64,000 nt of DNA, taken from positions 159,272 through 223,271 of the forward strand of contig CAVZYN010000004.1 of assembly GCA_963779515.1 (NCBI GenBank), in the 5' to 3' direction. The stretch is from CAVZYN01 sp963779515. GTDB lineage: Bacteria; Pseudomonadota; Alphaproteobacteria; Rhizobiales; Hyphomicrobiaceae. A model generated the notes under the pieces. The model saw only the letters and a program-made list of their open reading frames with translations, made no database searches and was not told the DNA's origin. Positions 25,493 to 34,357 of this stretch are shown one piece after another. The position numbers were made by a program, and so were the translations under genes. How positions within the stretch are numbered: the stretch's first letter is position 1; every line of letters starts with the position of its first letter.

Positions 25493-26446
25493 ATGAGTTA
25501 TTCAATGCAAGTGATGGACAGAACCTTGACGCGCGAAGCGGACGACGACGTGAAGACTGATTCGGTGGTGCGGCGCGTTGTAGCCGTCCTGGAAGGCGCG
25601 CTTGCGAGCGCTGCGGGCAGAGGGCTTGCGATCGTCGCGACGCCAATCGGCAATCTGGGCGATATGACGCTCAGGGCCTTGGCGACGCTGGCGCGGGCGG
25701 ATGTGATCTATTGCGAGGATACGCGGCATAGCCGGACGCTGCTTGACCACTACGGCATCCGGCGGCCATTGCGGGCCTACCACGACCACAATGGGGCGGC
25801 GGCTCGGCCAGAGATCCTGGCGGCGCTGGCGGGCGGCAAGTCGGTCGCTTTGATTTCTGATGCTGGGACGCCGCTGATATCCGACCCGGGCTACAAACTG
25901 GTGCGCGATGTGGTGGCTGCGGGACATGCAGTCGTGGCGCTGCCGGGGCCGTCAGCGACGCTCGCGGCTTTGTCGATCGGCGGGTTGCCGACAGATGCAT
26001 TCCTGTTCGCGGGGTTTTTGCCGTCGAAGCAAATGGCGCGGCGAAACAGGATCACGGAACTGAAATCGGTTCCTGCGACGCTGGTTTTTTTCGAGGCGCC
26101 GTCGCGGGTTGCGGAGACTTTGGCTGATATCGCCGACGTGCTCGGTGCGCGTGAGACGGCCGTCGCGCGCGAGTTGACAAAGGTGCATGAAGAGGTGTGG
26201 CGCGGATTGCCGGGGGAGCTTGCGGCCAAAGCCGACAGCGGCGCGCTGCGTGGAGAGTTCGTGATCATGGTGGCACCGCCGACGGCTGCCGCAGAGGCGA
26301 CAGACTCCGATATTTCCGCCCGACTGGAGGTAATGTTGGCAGAGATGAGTCTCAAGGATGCGGTGGCCGAAGTGGCGCAGGCGCTCGATGTGGCAAAATC
26401 GCGGGTTTATGATCTTGGTCTTGCTTTGAAGAAGAAGGGCCGGTGA
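25493..26446 (+). CDS. rsmI: 16S rRNA (cytidine1402-2'-O)-methyltransferase RsmI
   Basis: RsmI methylates the ribose of C1402 in the 16S rRNA decoding centre. The 317-residue product has the tetrapyrrole-methylase fold with IVATPIGNLGDMTLRAL, YCEDTRHSRTLL, ALISDAGTPLISDPGYKLVR and ALPGPSATLAAL. The N-terminal 40 residues precede the conserved domain, so the true start might be later than the ATG at 25493. First gene of rsmI-yraN, with yraN starting four bases after its stop. Confidence 0.95.
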   Translation: MSYSMQVMDRTLTREADDDVKTDSVVRRVVAVLEGALASAAGRGLAIVATPIGNLGDMTLRALATLARADVIYCEDTRHSRTLLDHYGIRRPLRAYHDHNGAAARPEILAALAGGKSVALISDAGTPLISDPGYKLVRDVVAAGHAVVALPGPSATLAALSIGGLPTDAFLFAGFLPSKQMARRNRITELKSVPATLVFFEAPSRVAETLADIADVLGARETAVARELTKVHEEVWRGLPGELAAKADSGALRGEFVIMVAPPTAAAEATDSDISARLEVMLAEMSLKDAVAEVAQALDVAKSRVYDLGLALKKKGR

Positions 26447-26449
26447 CGC

Positions 26450-26830
26450 GTGAATGGCCGCCATGGAACGCCGGATCCCGAGCGCGTCGCGCGTTACGAA
26501 CGCGGCCGATGGTCGGAGTTGGCGGCGGCGGCATTGCTGATGGCCAAGGGGTATCGAGTTCTCGCGCGGCGGCATCGCACGCCCTATGGTGAGATTGATC
26601 TGATCGCGGTGCGCGGGCGGAGGCTGGTGTTTGTCGAGGTGAAACAGCGGGCCTCGCAGGAGGCGGCGGAAGCCTCGATCAGCTCCAGCCAGGCGCGCCG
26701 GATCGCGACTGCCGCGCAGTTCTGGGTGAGCCGCCACCCGCGATATCGTGATCACGCCGTCGGTCTCGATATCATATTCATGGTGCCGCGCCGGTGGCCG
26801 CAGCACATCCGGGACGGCTTGCAGCCCTGA
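26450..26830 (+). CDS. YraN family protein (UPF0102)
   Basis: This 126-residue protein belongs to the restriction-endonuclease-like fold family UPF0102. The core GRWSELAAAALLMAKGYRVLARRHRTPYGEIDLIAVRGRRLVFVEVKQR contains the PD-(D/E)xK-like residues: Asp in GEIDLIA and the ExK of FVEVK. Function is unproven; a DNA-related role is usually suggested. GTG start four bases after rsmI. A longer intergenic stretch does not separate it from gshB (89 bases). Confidence 0.9.
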   Translation: MNGRHGTPDPERVARYERGRWSELAAAALLMAKGYRVLARRHRTPYGEIDLIAVRGRRLVFVEVKQRASQEAAEASISSSQARRIATAAQFWVSRHPRYRDHAVGLDIIFMVPRRWPQHIRDGLQP

Positions 26831-26919
26831 TCTGCCGGTTTTGTCGCAGGTCGCCGGCCGATTGACAGCTGCCGGAATTCACCGTTTGCATCGCACAGTT
26901 TCACACCCTGGAGCCCTTT

Positions 26920-27864
26920 ATGGCCTTGAAGATCGCCTGCCAGATGGATCCGATCGACCGCATCGATATTCGCGGCGACTCGACGTTTGCGATGCTGCTC
27001 GAAGCGCAGAAGCGCGGGCACTCGATTTTCTTTTATACGCCGGACAAATTGGCGCTCGATGGCAATGACCTTCTGGCGCGCGGGCAAACGCTCAGGGTTC
27101 AGGACAAGCTTGGCGATCATTTCATGCTCAGCGACGCGCGGCAGGTCAATCTCGCTGAGATGGACGTGGTGCTGCTCAGGCAAGATCCGCCGTTCGATAT
27201 GTCGTACATCACGAATACGCATCTGCTCGAGCGCATCCATCCAAAGACGCTCGTTGTCAATGATCCGATCGAAGTGCGCAATGCGCCCGAGAAGATTTGG
27301 GTGCTCGATTTCCAGGATCTGATGCCGCCGACGCTGGTGACGCGGAACCCGGAAGACATCGTAGCGTTTCGCGCACGACACAAGGATATTATCGTCAAGC
27401 CGCTCTACGGCAATGGTGGCGCCGGCGTATTCCGGATTCAGCCGGGAGATACGAACCTCGCGTCACTGATCGAGACGTTCCATGCGATCAACCGCGAGCC
27501 CTTGATGGTTCAGCAGTATCGCAATGAGGTGCGGGGCGGAGACAAGCGGATCATCCTCGTCGATGGCGAGATCGCGGGGGCGATCAATCGTGTGCCGGCA
27601 GAGGGGGAGACCCGTTCAAACATGCATGTTGGCGGTCAACCGAAACCAACGGAGTTGACGCCGCGGGACAAAGAGATTTGTGCGCGGCTCGGGCCGGAGT
27701 TGAAGCGGCGCGGCCTGATCTTTACAGGCATCGACGTGATCGGACCGTATCTGACAGAGATCAACGTCACGTCGCCAACAGGCATTCGGCAGGTGAAGGC
27801 GTTTGGTGGCGCCGACATTGCCGCGCTGATTTGGGATGCGATCGAGCGGCGGCGGTTGGGGTAA
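26920..27864 (+). CDS. gshB: Glutathione synthetase
   Basis: GshB joins gamma-glutamylcysteine and glycine with ATP in the cytoplasm. The 314-residue product has full length and the family elements MDPIDRIDIRGDSTFAM, RQDPPFDMSYITNTHLLE, the ATP-grasp strand DIIVKPLYGNGGAGVFRI and the metal-binding end GIDVIGPYLTEINVTSPTGIRQ. The gene is followed by a glutathione S-transferase-like gene 20 bases downstream, a sensible functional pairing. Confidence 0.97.
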   Translation: MALKIACQMDPIDRIDIRGDSTFAMLLEAQKRGHSIFFYTPDKLALDGNDLLARGQTLRVQDKLGDHFMLSDARQVNLAEMDVVLLRQDPPFDMSYITNTHLLERIHPKTLVVNDPIEVRNAPEKIWVLDFQDLMPPTLVTRNPEDIVAFRARHKDIIVKPLYGNGGAGVFRIQPGDTNLASLIETFHAINREPLMVQQYRNEVRGGDKRIILVDGEIAGAINRVPAEGETRSNMHVGGQPKPTELTPRDKEICARLGPELKRRGLIFTGIDVIGPYLTEINVTSPTGIRQVKAFGGADIAALIWDAIERRRLG

Positions 27865-27884
27865 GCTTGAGTGCGGAAGCCGCT

Positions 27885-28520
27885 ATGTACAAGCTCATCA
27901 GTGCTACGCCGAGCCCTTACGCGCGAAAAGTGCGGATAGCGCTTGCGGAGAAGGGCTTGGCGTTTGAGCTGATGACGGAAGTGCCATGGGATCACACCAC
28001 GGCGACGCCGAAGTACAATCCGCTCGAGAAGCTGCCGGTACTGCTGCTGCCCGATGGTGGTAGCGTTTATGAGTCGCGCTTCATCCTCGAATACCTGGAG
28101 CTCATGCATCCGGCGCCGCGGTTGCTACCTGATGATGTTGACGGTGTGCTCGCGGCCAAGCGGCTGGAAGTGCTGTGCGACGGCGTTTGCGATGCAATCG
28201 TGCTGTCGTTTTTTGAAAGAACGCGGGCGAGTGGATGTCAGAGTGCTGAATGGCTCGCGCGGCAACGTCGCAAGATCGATGGCGGACTTAGGGAGATGGC
28301 GCGTCTGGCAGGCGATCGGCAATGGGCCGTGGGCGATCGCTTCGGGCTCGGCGACATCGCGGTCGGAACGGCGGTTGGGTACATGAGCGTCCGGATGCCA
28401 GAGATTGAATGGCGCACGCTCTATCCTAAAATCGCAAGGTTGAGCGCGCGGCTCGAGGCGCGCGCCTCATTCACAGCGTCTGTTCCAGTGCCACAGAAAA
28501 TCTCTGACAAGGTTATGTGA
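27885..28520 (+). CDS. Glutathione S-transferase family protein
   Basis: The 211-residue product has an N-terminal thioredoxin-like domain (MYKLISATPSPYARKVRIALAEKGLAFEL, with the cis-proline region LEKLPVLLLPDGGSVYESRFILEYLE) and a helical C-terminal domain ending SARLEARASFTASVP. It is likely a cytoplasmic GST; the typical catalytic serine or cysteine position is SPYARK. A TTG six codons upstream is an alternative start. Being directly after gshB supports a role in glutathione chemistry; substrate unknown. Confidence 0.9.
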   Translation: MYKLISATPSPYARKVRIALAEKGLAFELMTEVPWDHTTATPKYNPLEKLPVLLLPDGGSVYESRFILEYLELMHPAPRLLPDDVDGVLAAKRLEVLCDGVCDAIVLSFFERTRASGCQSAEWLARQRRKIDGGLREMARLAGDRQWAVGDRFGLGDIAVGTAVGYMSVRMPEIEWRTLYPKIARLSARLEARASFTASVPVPQKISDKVM

Positions 28521-28526
28521 TCAGCG

Positions 28527-30986
28527 CTACTGGACCCAGGGCCCAGATTTGGTCGTCGAGGTCGACCGCGCTGGCGGTTTTATGTTTGACTGCCCCGTGG
28601 GCGACGCTTTCTTGCGGGCCGATGCTGCCGTCTGCTTGACTGGCTTCGACACCGGCGTTGTGGCGACGCGTGCCTTGTCGAGGCAGTGCACGGTGACATT
28701 GACGCCGTCAATTCCTTCGGCAGGCAATGCGATTTTCAGTTCGCCCGTTGGACCAACCATCGCGTCGGCGAGCAAGGCGGACTGTCCGGTCGACTTCTTA
28801 ACAATCGTCGCATAGCGGCCTGGCCGCAGTCCGCTCCACTCCATATCGCCTGGGCCGAAGCCGCGGGCCTTGAAGGTGAATGCGCAATCGCCAGTCTGCA
28901 AATTCGAGATTTGCCATCGGCTGCCAACGAGGTAGGGCCGCGACGATTCCGTGCTGGCGGGCGCCAGATCAATGACGGGTCGATCGATGGCTGGATCGAG
29001 GGCGACATAGAGGGCGTCATTGTGACTGGTGTGACCGAGGACGCCGATGCTGCGGGCGTAGTCGATGGTGCGGCGTTTGGAGTCGTCGAAGCGAACCGTG
29101 TTGAGGGGGCCGCGATTCAAGATCTTCCAGGTTTCGGCGCCGGTCTGCTGCATGTCCACATTATAGAAAGCATTTGCGATGGCTGCGTACTCGGAGGCGG
29201 CGATTGGAATGACCGCACTTGTGCGGGCGTCGTCCAAATGGATTTTGACGGCGGCCAAGCTCTCGGGCTTCTGGCCGGAGTACATGTGATAGTAAAGGTT
29301 GGTTCCTTTCAGGCGTCGCGGCGCGTCGGTGTTGCGCCACGTCTCGGTCAGGCGCGCGAAGCCGTCGAAGGGGCCCGTCCAGCCGTTGGTATAGGTATTC
29401 TCGTTGCTGTTGACGGCAAAGACTTGGCGTTCAGCGCCAACGAGACGGCCAATGGCGGGGACGTAGCTCACCGACGGGTACGTGGCATCAAGCCTGGTAT
29501 CGCCGCCGTTCAAGTTGAAAGCGCCATGTTCGCGCGCGGCCTTGATCGCGCCTTCGAAGGGCCGGGTGTCGCCGCTCCAGAGATAGAGCCGGGCGGGCTT
29601 GTTGGGAGGCGCTAGAGTTTTCGAGGTCTCGAGCGCACCGATGATTTCATTTCGCAGATCGAACGGCTGTTCCATGTATGCGCGCGGCATGTCGTTGGAA
29701 CCAGAGCGATAAGCGGCGTCCTTCGGCAAGAGGGATTGTTTGTTGCGCTCCTCGATCATGGCGAGTTCGGCATCGCGCTTGTACTTTTCGAAGAATGGCC
29801 ACTTGAACGGGTGCGTGTGGGTATGGCTTGCGACTTCGACCTGAGAAAGTTTGAACAGCTCGCGGGCTATGCCGGCAGCACGCGCGCCGATCTCGGTTAC
29901 GGCCGCCACATCGTTGGCGATCGGGCCGATGGACACAGGTAGGTCGGGATAGGGCAGGATCAGTTTGTCACGGACCGTCTCGGCGACGATCTGCTTTTCG
30001 CCAGCTGGACCGGGAATTTCGCTTGGATTGTTCCAGGCGTCGCCATCGATATGACTGAAGTAGATGCGGCGACCCGCGACCGTCGTCACATCCGGGATCG
30101 GCATGCGCCGGTTACCCAGTGCCGTTTCGAGGAATTCGAACGGATTGACGATCCAACTCAGCAGGTTTTTGGATGGGTCATAGTGATTAGCGAAGCCCGG
30201 CGCGGCATATCCTCCGCCGGGACCAGTGATGATGGGGGTCGAGGCATCGGGATCACCGTCGCGAAGGCCGACGGTGACATGGGGCGTGCCTTTTGCCGTC
30301 GGTTTCACAACCATGTAGCCGGGCACGTTGCCGTCGAGCCTGCGCTCGAAGGACACCATCTGAGCGTTCTGGGCGAGAATGCGTTGGCCCTTGTTGTCGG
30401 AAACCCAAGTCGTCGTCGTTTGCACGCCGATATGTGCCAGGAACTCGTTCAGAGGCGCCAGGTGCGTCGCGTCGAGTGGAACGCCAAGGTGCTCGACGAT
30501 CACGAAACGCGTGCCGGATTGAGCGAGGGTGTTTGACCACTCAAGATACCGCAGGGGCTCTGGAATGCGCTCGTTAAACCACGAGATCACCGCATAAAAT
30601 CCGCGAGCAACGTCGGGCGCTGGCAGGCCTGCGCGCATATCCCAATAGGTGACGCGGTAGCCGAGATGATTGAGCGGCATCTCCAGCATGCGGTGCACGC
30701 GGGTCTCGCCAGGGGTGCGCTCCAACTCGCTGTCGTAGATGGCGAGGATATCGCGATTGACCGGTTCTGCGACGGCCTGTGGCGGCAGCACCGCTGCAGC
30801 GGTGGTCGCGCGCCGTTTGGCGCTCAGGGCCTCGGCGGGCATGAGCACAACCAGACAGAGCAGCGCAAAAACCTGCACTGAGAGACGAATTGCACCTTTC
30901 ACGCCCAAAACCCCGTCTGCTTTTCCTTGAGCCGCGGTACGGCTACCCTCTGATTTGGATCTAGCGAAGTCCTTTGCTGTTGCCAA
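28527..30986 (-). CDS. Large secreted protein with a PelA-like polysaccharide deacetylase domain
   Basis: The 819-residue product has an N-terminal membrane/signal segment (about residues 33-57). Residues about 75-290 form an alpha/beta domain of amidotransferase-like appearance (ILAIYDSELERTP, YAVISWFNE, FVIVEHLGVP). A carbohydrate-esterase-4-like domain follows: the DGD of SHIDGD near residue 310 matches the metal and base motif, and the HxxxH of SHTHTH near 387 the second metal motif. A C-terminal beta domain (about 680-760) and a basic Ser/Thr/Lys tail complete it. The combination resembles the deacetylase part of PelA of the Pel exopolysaccharide system, but no other pel gene is near. 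Function as a periplasmic polysaccharide deacetylase is inference. Confidence 0.65.
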   Translation of the reverse strand: MATAKDFARSKSEGSRTAAQGKADGVLGVKGAIRLSVQVFALLCLVVLMPAEALSAKRRATTAAAVLPPQAVAEPVNRDILAIYDSELERTPGETRVHRMLEMPLNHLGYRVTYWDMRAGLPAPDVARGFYAVISWFNERIPEPLRYLEWSNTLAQSGTRFVIVEHLGVPLDATHLAPLNEFLAHIGVQTTTTWVSDNKGQRILAQNAQMVSFERRLDGNVPGYMVVKPTAKGTPHVTVGLRDGDPDASTPIITGPGGGYAAPGFANHYDPSKNLLSWIVNPFEFLETALGNRRMPIPDVTTVAGRRIYFSHIDGDAWNNPSEIPGPAGEKQIVAETVRDKLILPYPDLPVSIGPIANDVAAVTEIGARAAGIARELFKLSQVEVASHTHTHPFKWPFFEKYKRDAELAMIEERNKQSLLPKDAAYRSGSNDMPRAYMEQPFDLRNEIIGALETSKTLAPPNKPARLYLWSGDTRPFEGAIKAAREHGAFNLNGGDTRLDATYPSVSYVPAIGRLVGAERQVFAVNSNENTYTNGWTGPFDGFARLTETWRNTDAPRRLKGTNLYYHMYSGQKPESLAAVKIHLDDARTSAVIPIAASEYAAIANAFYNVDMQQTGAETWKILNRGPLNTVRFDDSKRRTIDYARSIGVLGHTSHNDALYVALDPAIDRPVIDLAPASTESSRPYLVGSRWQISNLQTGDCAFTFKARGFGPGDMEWSGLRPGRYATIVKKSTGQSALLADAMVGPTGELKIALPAEGIDGVNVTVHCLDKARVATTPVSKPVKQTAASARKKASPTGQSNIKPPARSTSTTKSGPWVQ

Positions 30987-31033
30987 GATTGTCAGGCTGA
31001 ATATTAGTTTCGTGCAGCTTGTGGGGCACGTCT

Positions 31034-32170
31034 TTACTGCCGGAGTGCGATGCGCAAAATCTTGCCATCGGTTGAATCGGTCAAGACGTAGAGCGCTCCA
31101 TCTGGCGCCACGCGGACGTCCCGAATACGTTCGTTGCGATCCGTCAAGAGACGTTCTTCACCGACAACAGAGTTACCGTTCAAGACCAGACGCGTGAGAT
31201 GCTGACCTGCGAGGGCACCAACGAATAGGCTGCCTTTCCAGACTGAATTAGCATCATGTACGTAGAACGCTGCGCCGGATGGGGCGATCGACGGGTCCCA
31301 GTAGTACTGCGGCTGTTCCATCCCGTCCTTGGTGCTGCCAGTGCCGATTTTAGCCCCTGAATAGTCGCGGCCATACGTGATCACGGGCCAGCCGTGGTTG
31401 TTGCCTTTGCGCGGGATGTTGACCTCGTCGCCGCCGCGGGCACCGTGCTCGATGGTCCACAGTTCGCCGGTGAGAGGATTTAGAGCCGCGCCTTGAGCGT
31501 TGCGATGACCGATGCTCCATATTTCAGGCTTAGCACCTGGGCGGCCAACAAACGGATTGTCGGGCGGTGCAGCGCCATCCGGTGTAATGCGGAGGATCTT
31601 GCCGATATGCGTGTCGAGCTTTTGCACGAGATCCTGTGCTCCGCGATCGCCCGTCGTGACAAACAAGTTGCCGTCGCGGCCGAATACCAAGCGCGAGCCG
31701 AAGTGGTGGCCGCTTGCAATGGCCGGTTCCTGACGGAAAATGATTTTGACATTGGTGAGACTGATGGGCGCGGCGTCGAGCGCCAATTCAGCGCGTGCGA
31801 TGCTTGTGCCGCTGCGGCCATTGGGGCGGGGTTCGGCAAACGAGAAGAAGATTGTACGGTCGACTGAAAATTTCGGAGAGAGCGCGATGTCCAACAATCC
31901 GCCCTGGCCGTTGGCCGCCACGTCTGGGAGGCCCTGGACCGGCGCTGAGATCTTGCCGTCTTTGTCGACGATGCGAAGACGGCCAGGCCGCTCGGTGACG
32001 AGGAGCCGTCCATCGGGGAGGACCTGAAGGCCCCATGGGTGGTTCAAGCCTTTGGCCAGGACCTGGACGGTGACTTCAGACTTCGGAATGGCTGGCGCGC
32101 GGGTCTGTTCGCCGGAAAGCGGCGATGCGAGGGCTGTCAAAAGGGTGAGGGTCGGCAAAACTCGGCGCAT
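31034..32170 (-). CDS. PQQ-dependent sugar dehydrogenase (soluble aldose dehydrogenase, YliI-like)
   Basis: The 378-residue product has a signal peptide (about 1-22) and the six-bladed propeller signature of soluble glucose/aldose dehydrogenases: GLNHPWGLQVLPDGRLLVTERPGRLRI, GQGGLLDIALSPKF, the catalytic-region GHHFGSRLVFGRDG and IWSIGHRNAQGAALNP, and EHGARGGDEVNIPRKGNNHGWP. It would oxidise aldoses in the periplasm using PQQ and calcium. The ATG at 32170 is selected for the signal peptide; the frame extends further upstream across the dapF start region. It shares orientation with the deacetylase gene downstream, 47 bases away. Confidence 0.9.
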   Translation of the reverse strand: MRRVLPTLTLLTALASPLSGEQTRAPAIPKSEVTVQVLAKGLNHPWGLQVLPDGRLLVTERPGRLRIVDKDGKISAPVQGLPDVAANGQGGLLDIALSPKFSVDRTIFFSFAEPRPNGRSGTSIARAELALDAAPISLTNVKIIFRQEPAIASGHHFGSRLVFGRDGNLFVTTGDRGAQDLVQKLDTHIGKILRITPDGAAPPDNPFVGRPGAKPEIWSIGHRNAQGAALNPLTGELWTIEHGARGGDEVNIPRKGNNHGWPVITYGRDYSGAKIGTGSTKDGMEQPQYYWDPSIAPSGAAFYVHDANSVWKGSLFVGALAGQHLTRLVLNGNSVVGEERLLTDRNERIRDVRVAPDGALYVLTDSTDGKILRIALRQ

Positions 32171-32297
32171 TATGGCCTCCCGGCTGGGCCTCGATCTTAG
32201 CGCGGTGAATGCGGCAGTGCCATGTTGATGGGGTGCTCGCTTTTTGTGGCATCGCGCGATTGTGTTGCTGGGGGGCTCCGCCATATACATGTAGCGT

Positions 32298-33147
32298 ATG
32301 GGCACACTTACTTCAATTCCCTTTCGCAAGATGAACGGACTCGGTAACGAGATCGTGGTGGTGGATTTGCGGGGATCGCGGCGTGTACTTTCAGCGGACG
32401 AGGCGCGCACAATCGCCGAGAACCCTCGATCGCATTTCGATCAGATGATGGTTCTGCACGATCCCAAAACGCCGGGGACCGAGGCCTATATCCGGATCTA
32501 CAATACAGATGGGTCCGAGGCGGGCGCGTGCGGGAATGGGATGCGTTGCGTTGGCTGGGTCACGGCATCAGAGACCGGGCGCACTGCGCTGGCATTCGAG
32601 ACACAACCGGGCGTGCTCAACGTGACCGTCGACGGCATCGAACAAATCACCGTCGATATGGGCGAGCCGAAGTTTGGATGGGCCGACATTCCATTGGTCG
32701 AGCCGTTTCACGACACGCGCAATATCGAGCTGCAGGTCGGTCCGATCGATAATCCGATCATTCACACGCCGTCCGTCGTCAACGTCGGCAATCCGCATGC
32801 GATCTTCTGGGTTGAGCGGTTGGACGTCGTCGATCTAGGCAAGGTCGGGCCGATGCTGGAGTACCACCGGCTGTTTCCCGATCGGGCGAATATTTCGCTC
32901 GCCGGTCGTGCGGTCGCGAACAGAAATCGATCTCAAGACGTGGGAACGGGGCGCGGGGCTGACGCGAGCCTGCGGGTCGGCGGCTTGTGCGGCGGCAGTA
33001 TGCGCGGCGCGCAAAAATCTGGCCGAGCGCACGGTGACGGTCAACGTGCCGGGTGGCCCGCTGGTCATCGAGTGGACAAGCGGCAATCGAATCCTGATGA
33101 CGGGCCCCGCTGAACTTGAATACGAGGATGAGATCATCCTGGGCTGA
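32298..33147 (+). CDS. dapF: Diaminopimelate epimerase (one-base frameshift as sequenced)
   Basis: DapF interconverts LL- and meso-diaminopimelate for lysine and peptidoglycan synthesis. Residues 1-202 are read from ATG 32298 and include the first catalytic cysteine Cys78 (ACGNGMRCVGW). After ANISLA the frame shifts: the remaining 80 residues, with SRTEIDLKTWERGAG and the second catalytic cysteine in TRACGSAACAAAV, are in the next frame. An extra base within GGTC at 32904-32907 explains this. As dapF is normally essential and both halves are intact, sequence error is the simplest reading. Its end overlaps the facing LysR gene. Confidence 0.92.
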
Positions 33148-34048
33148 TCTTGGCTCCCGCCATGCTCTTGGCTTCCGTTTTGAACAGGGCCGCGAGGGCG
33201 TTGGCGACCAAGCGGATTTCCGGCACGTCCTTCATGTCCTTGTGGAGTAAGAGGTAGGCGTCCTCGGTGAGTTCTTCAGGCGGCTCCAACACGCGGACCA
33301 ACTCCGGGATCGCATCGCCGGCGAAGCACGGTAGTAGAGCTGCCCCATGTCCCGCGACGACGGCGTCGCGACGGAGCGTTGTTTCAGAGATTCGCATGGC
33401 GACGGTGTTCGATTTGAGGTTATCGGCGATCCAGCTTTCCTGCCGCGAAAGACCTGCGTCCCGCATCGAGGCGATGATTGGTAGTTGTGCAATGTCGGGC
33501 CGGTTCGATGGGATCGAGCAGCGATTGGCGAGGGCCCTCGACGCGTAAAGCGACATGGCGGCTTGGCCAATCTTCCGGACCACGAGGTCGCCTGTATCAG
33601 GTGGGCGGCGCATGCGCAGAGCGATGTCGGCCTCGCGGCGGGCGAGGCTCAGTTGATCGCGGGTCGCGACAATCTCGAGGCGGGTGCCAGGGCACGACGT
33701 GGTGAGGTGCGATAGATGTGCGACAAGAAACATCGACATCGATTGCGTGGCGGTGATGCGGACACATTCCACGGGGCGGCCGCTGAGGCTGGCGGCGGCT
33801 CTGGCAAGTCCGTCTGCGCCCGTCCGCATGGTGTCTGCGCTGAACAGTAGGCTGCGGCCAGCGGGCGTGAGTTCCAGGCGATTGGGGAGGCGGTGAAAGA
33901 GTTTATGAGCGATGGCTTGTTCCATCGCCTCGAGGCGGCGACTGATGGTTGCCGGGCTGATCCGCAGCTGCTTCGCGGCCTTGGCGATGCTGCCGGTCTC
34001 CGCAACCGCCAGGAAGATCGGGATATCGCTCCATTCAAAGGGTGGCAT
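33134..34048 (-). CDS. LysR-family transcriptional regulator
   Basis: The 304-residue product has the N-terminal winged helix (FEWSDIPIFLAVAETGSIAKAAKQLRISPATISRRLEAME, helix-turn-helix about residues 15-40) and a LysR ligand-binding domain. The regulated gene and ligand are unknown: dapF faces it and the gene upstream, mtaB, is divergent and housekeeping. Cytoplasmic DNA-binding protein. Confidence 0.92.
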   Translation of the reverse strand: MPPFEWSDIPIFLAVAETGSIAKAAKQLRISPATISRRLEAMEQAIAHKLFHRLPNRLELTPAGRSLLFSADTMRTGADGLARAAASLSGRPVECVRITATQSMSMFLVAHLSHLTTSCPGTRLEIVATRDQLSLARREADIALRMRRPPDTGDLVVRKIGQAAMSLYASRALANRCSIPSNRPDIAQLPIIASMRDAGLSRQESWIADNLKSNTVAMRISETTLRRDAVVAGHGAALLPCFAGDAIPELVRVLEPPEELTEDAYLLLHKDMKDVPEIRLVANALAALFKTEAKSMAGAKISPG

Positions 34049-34357
34049 GTGTTGGGCGCCATGGGGCCAAGGACTAATCGCGCCAAGGATGGAGGGGCGC
34101 CGTGGAACTAAATATCAGATTCAGGAACCGGAACCACGCGGGCCATTGGGGTGGGTGTGGCCGTTCTGACGGAGGTGGTTTCTGCATTCTCATCACGGTC
34201 GGTCGCGTTGCGGACCGTCAGGATGCCGTGCGGGATCACGCGGCGGAGCTCGCCAAGTCTGAAATGGCCGGTTGCAGAACTGAGTGACCCCCGTTTCGAT
34301 CTGTGACTTGACCAATGGGGACTGGCGCCGGAGCCGGATCATCGCTATCTGACGGCG
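34049..34357. other. Intergenic region without a recognisable gene
   Basis: These 309 bases between the divergent LysR-type gene and mtaB probably hold both promoters. Short open frames occur on both strands but none has family-like sequence or a convincing ribosome-binding site. No repeat or RNA structure was recognised. Confidence 0.5.
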
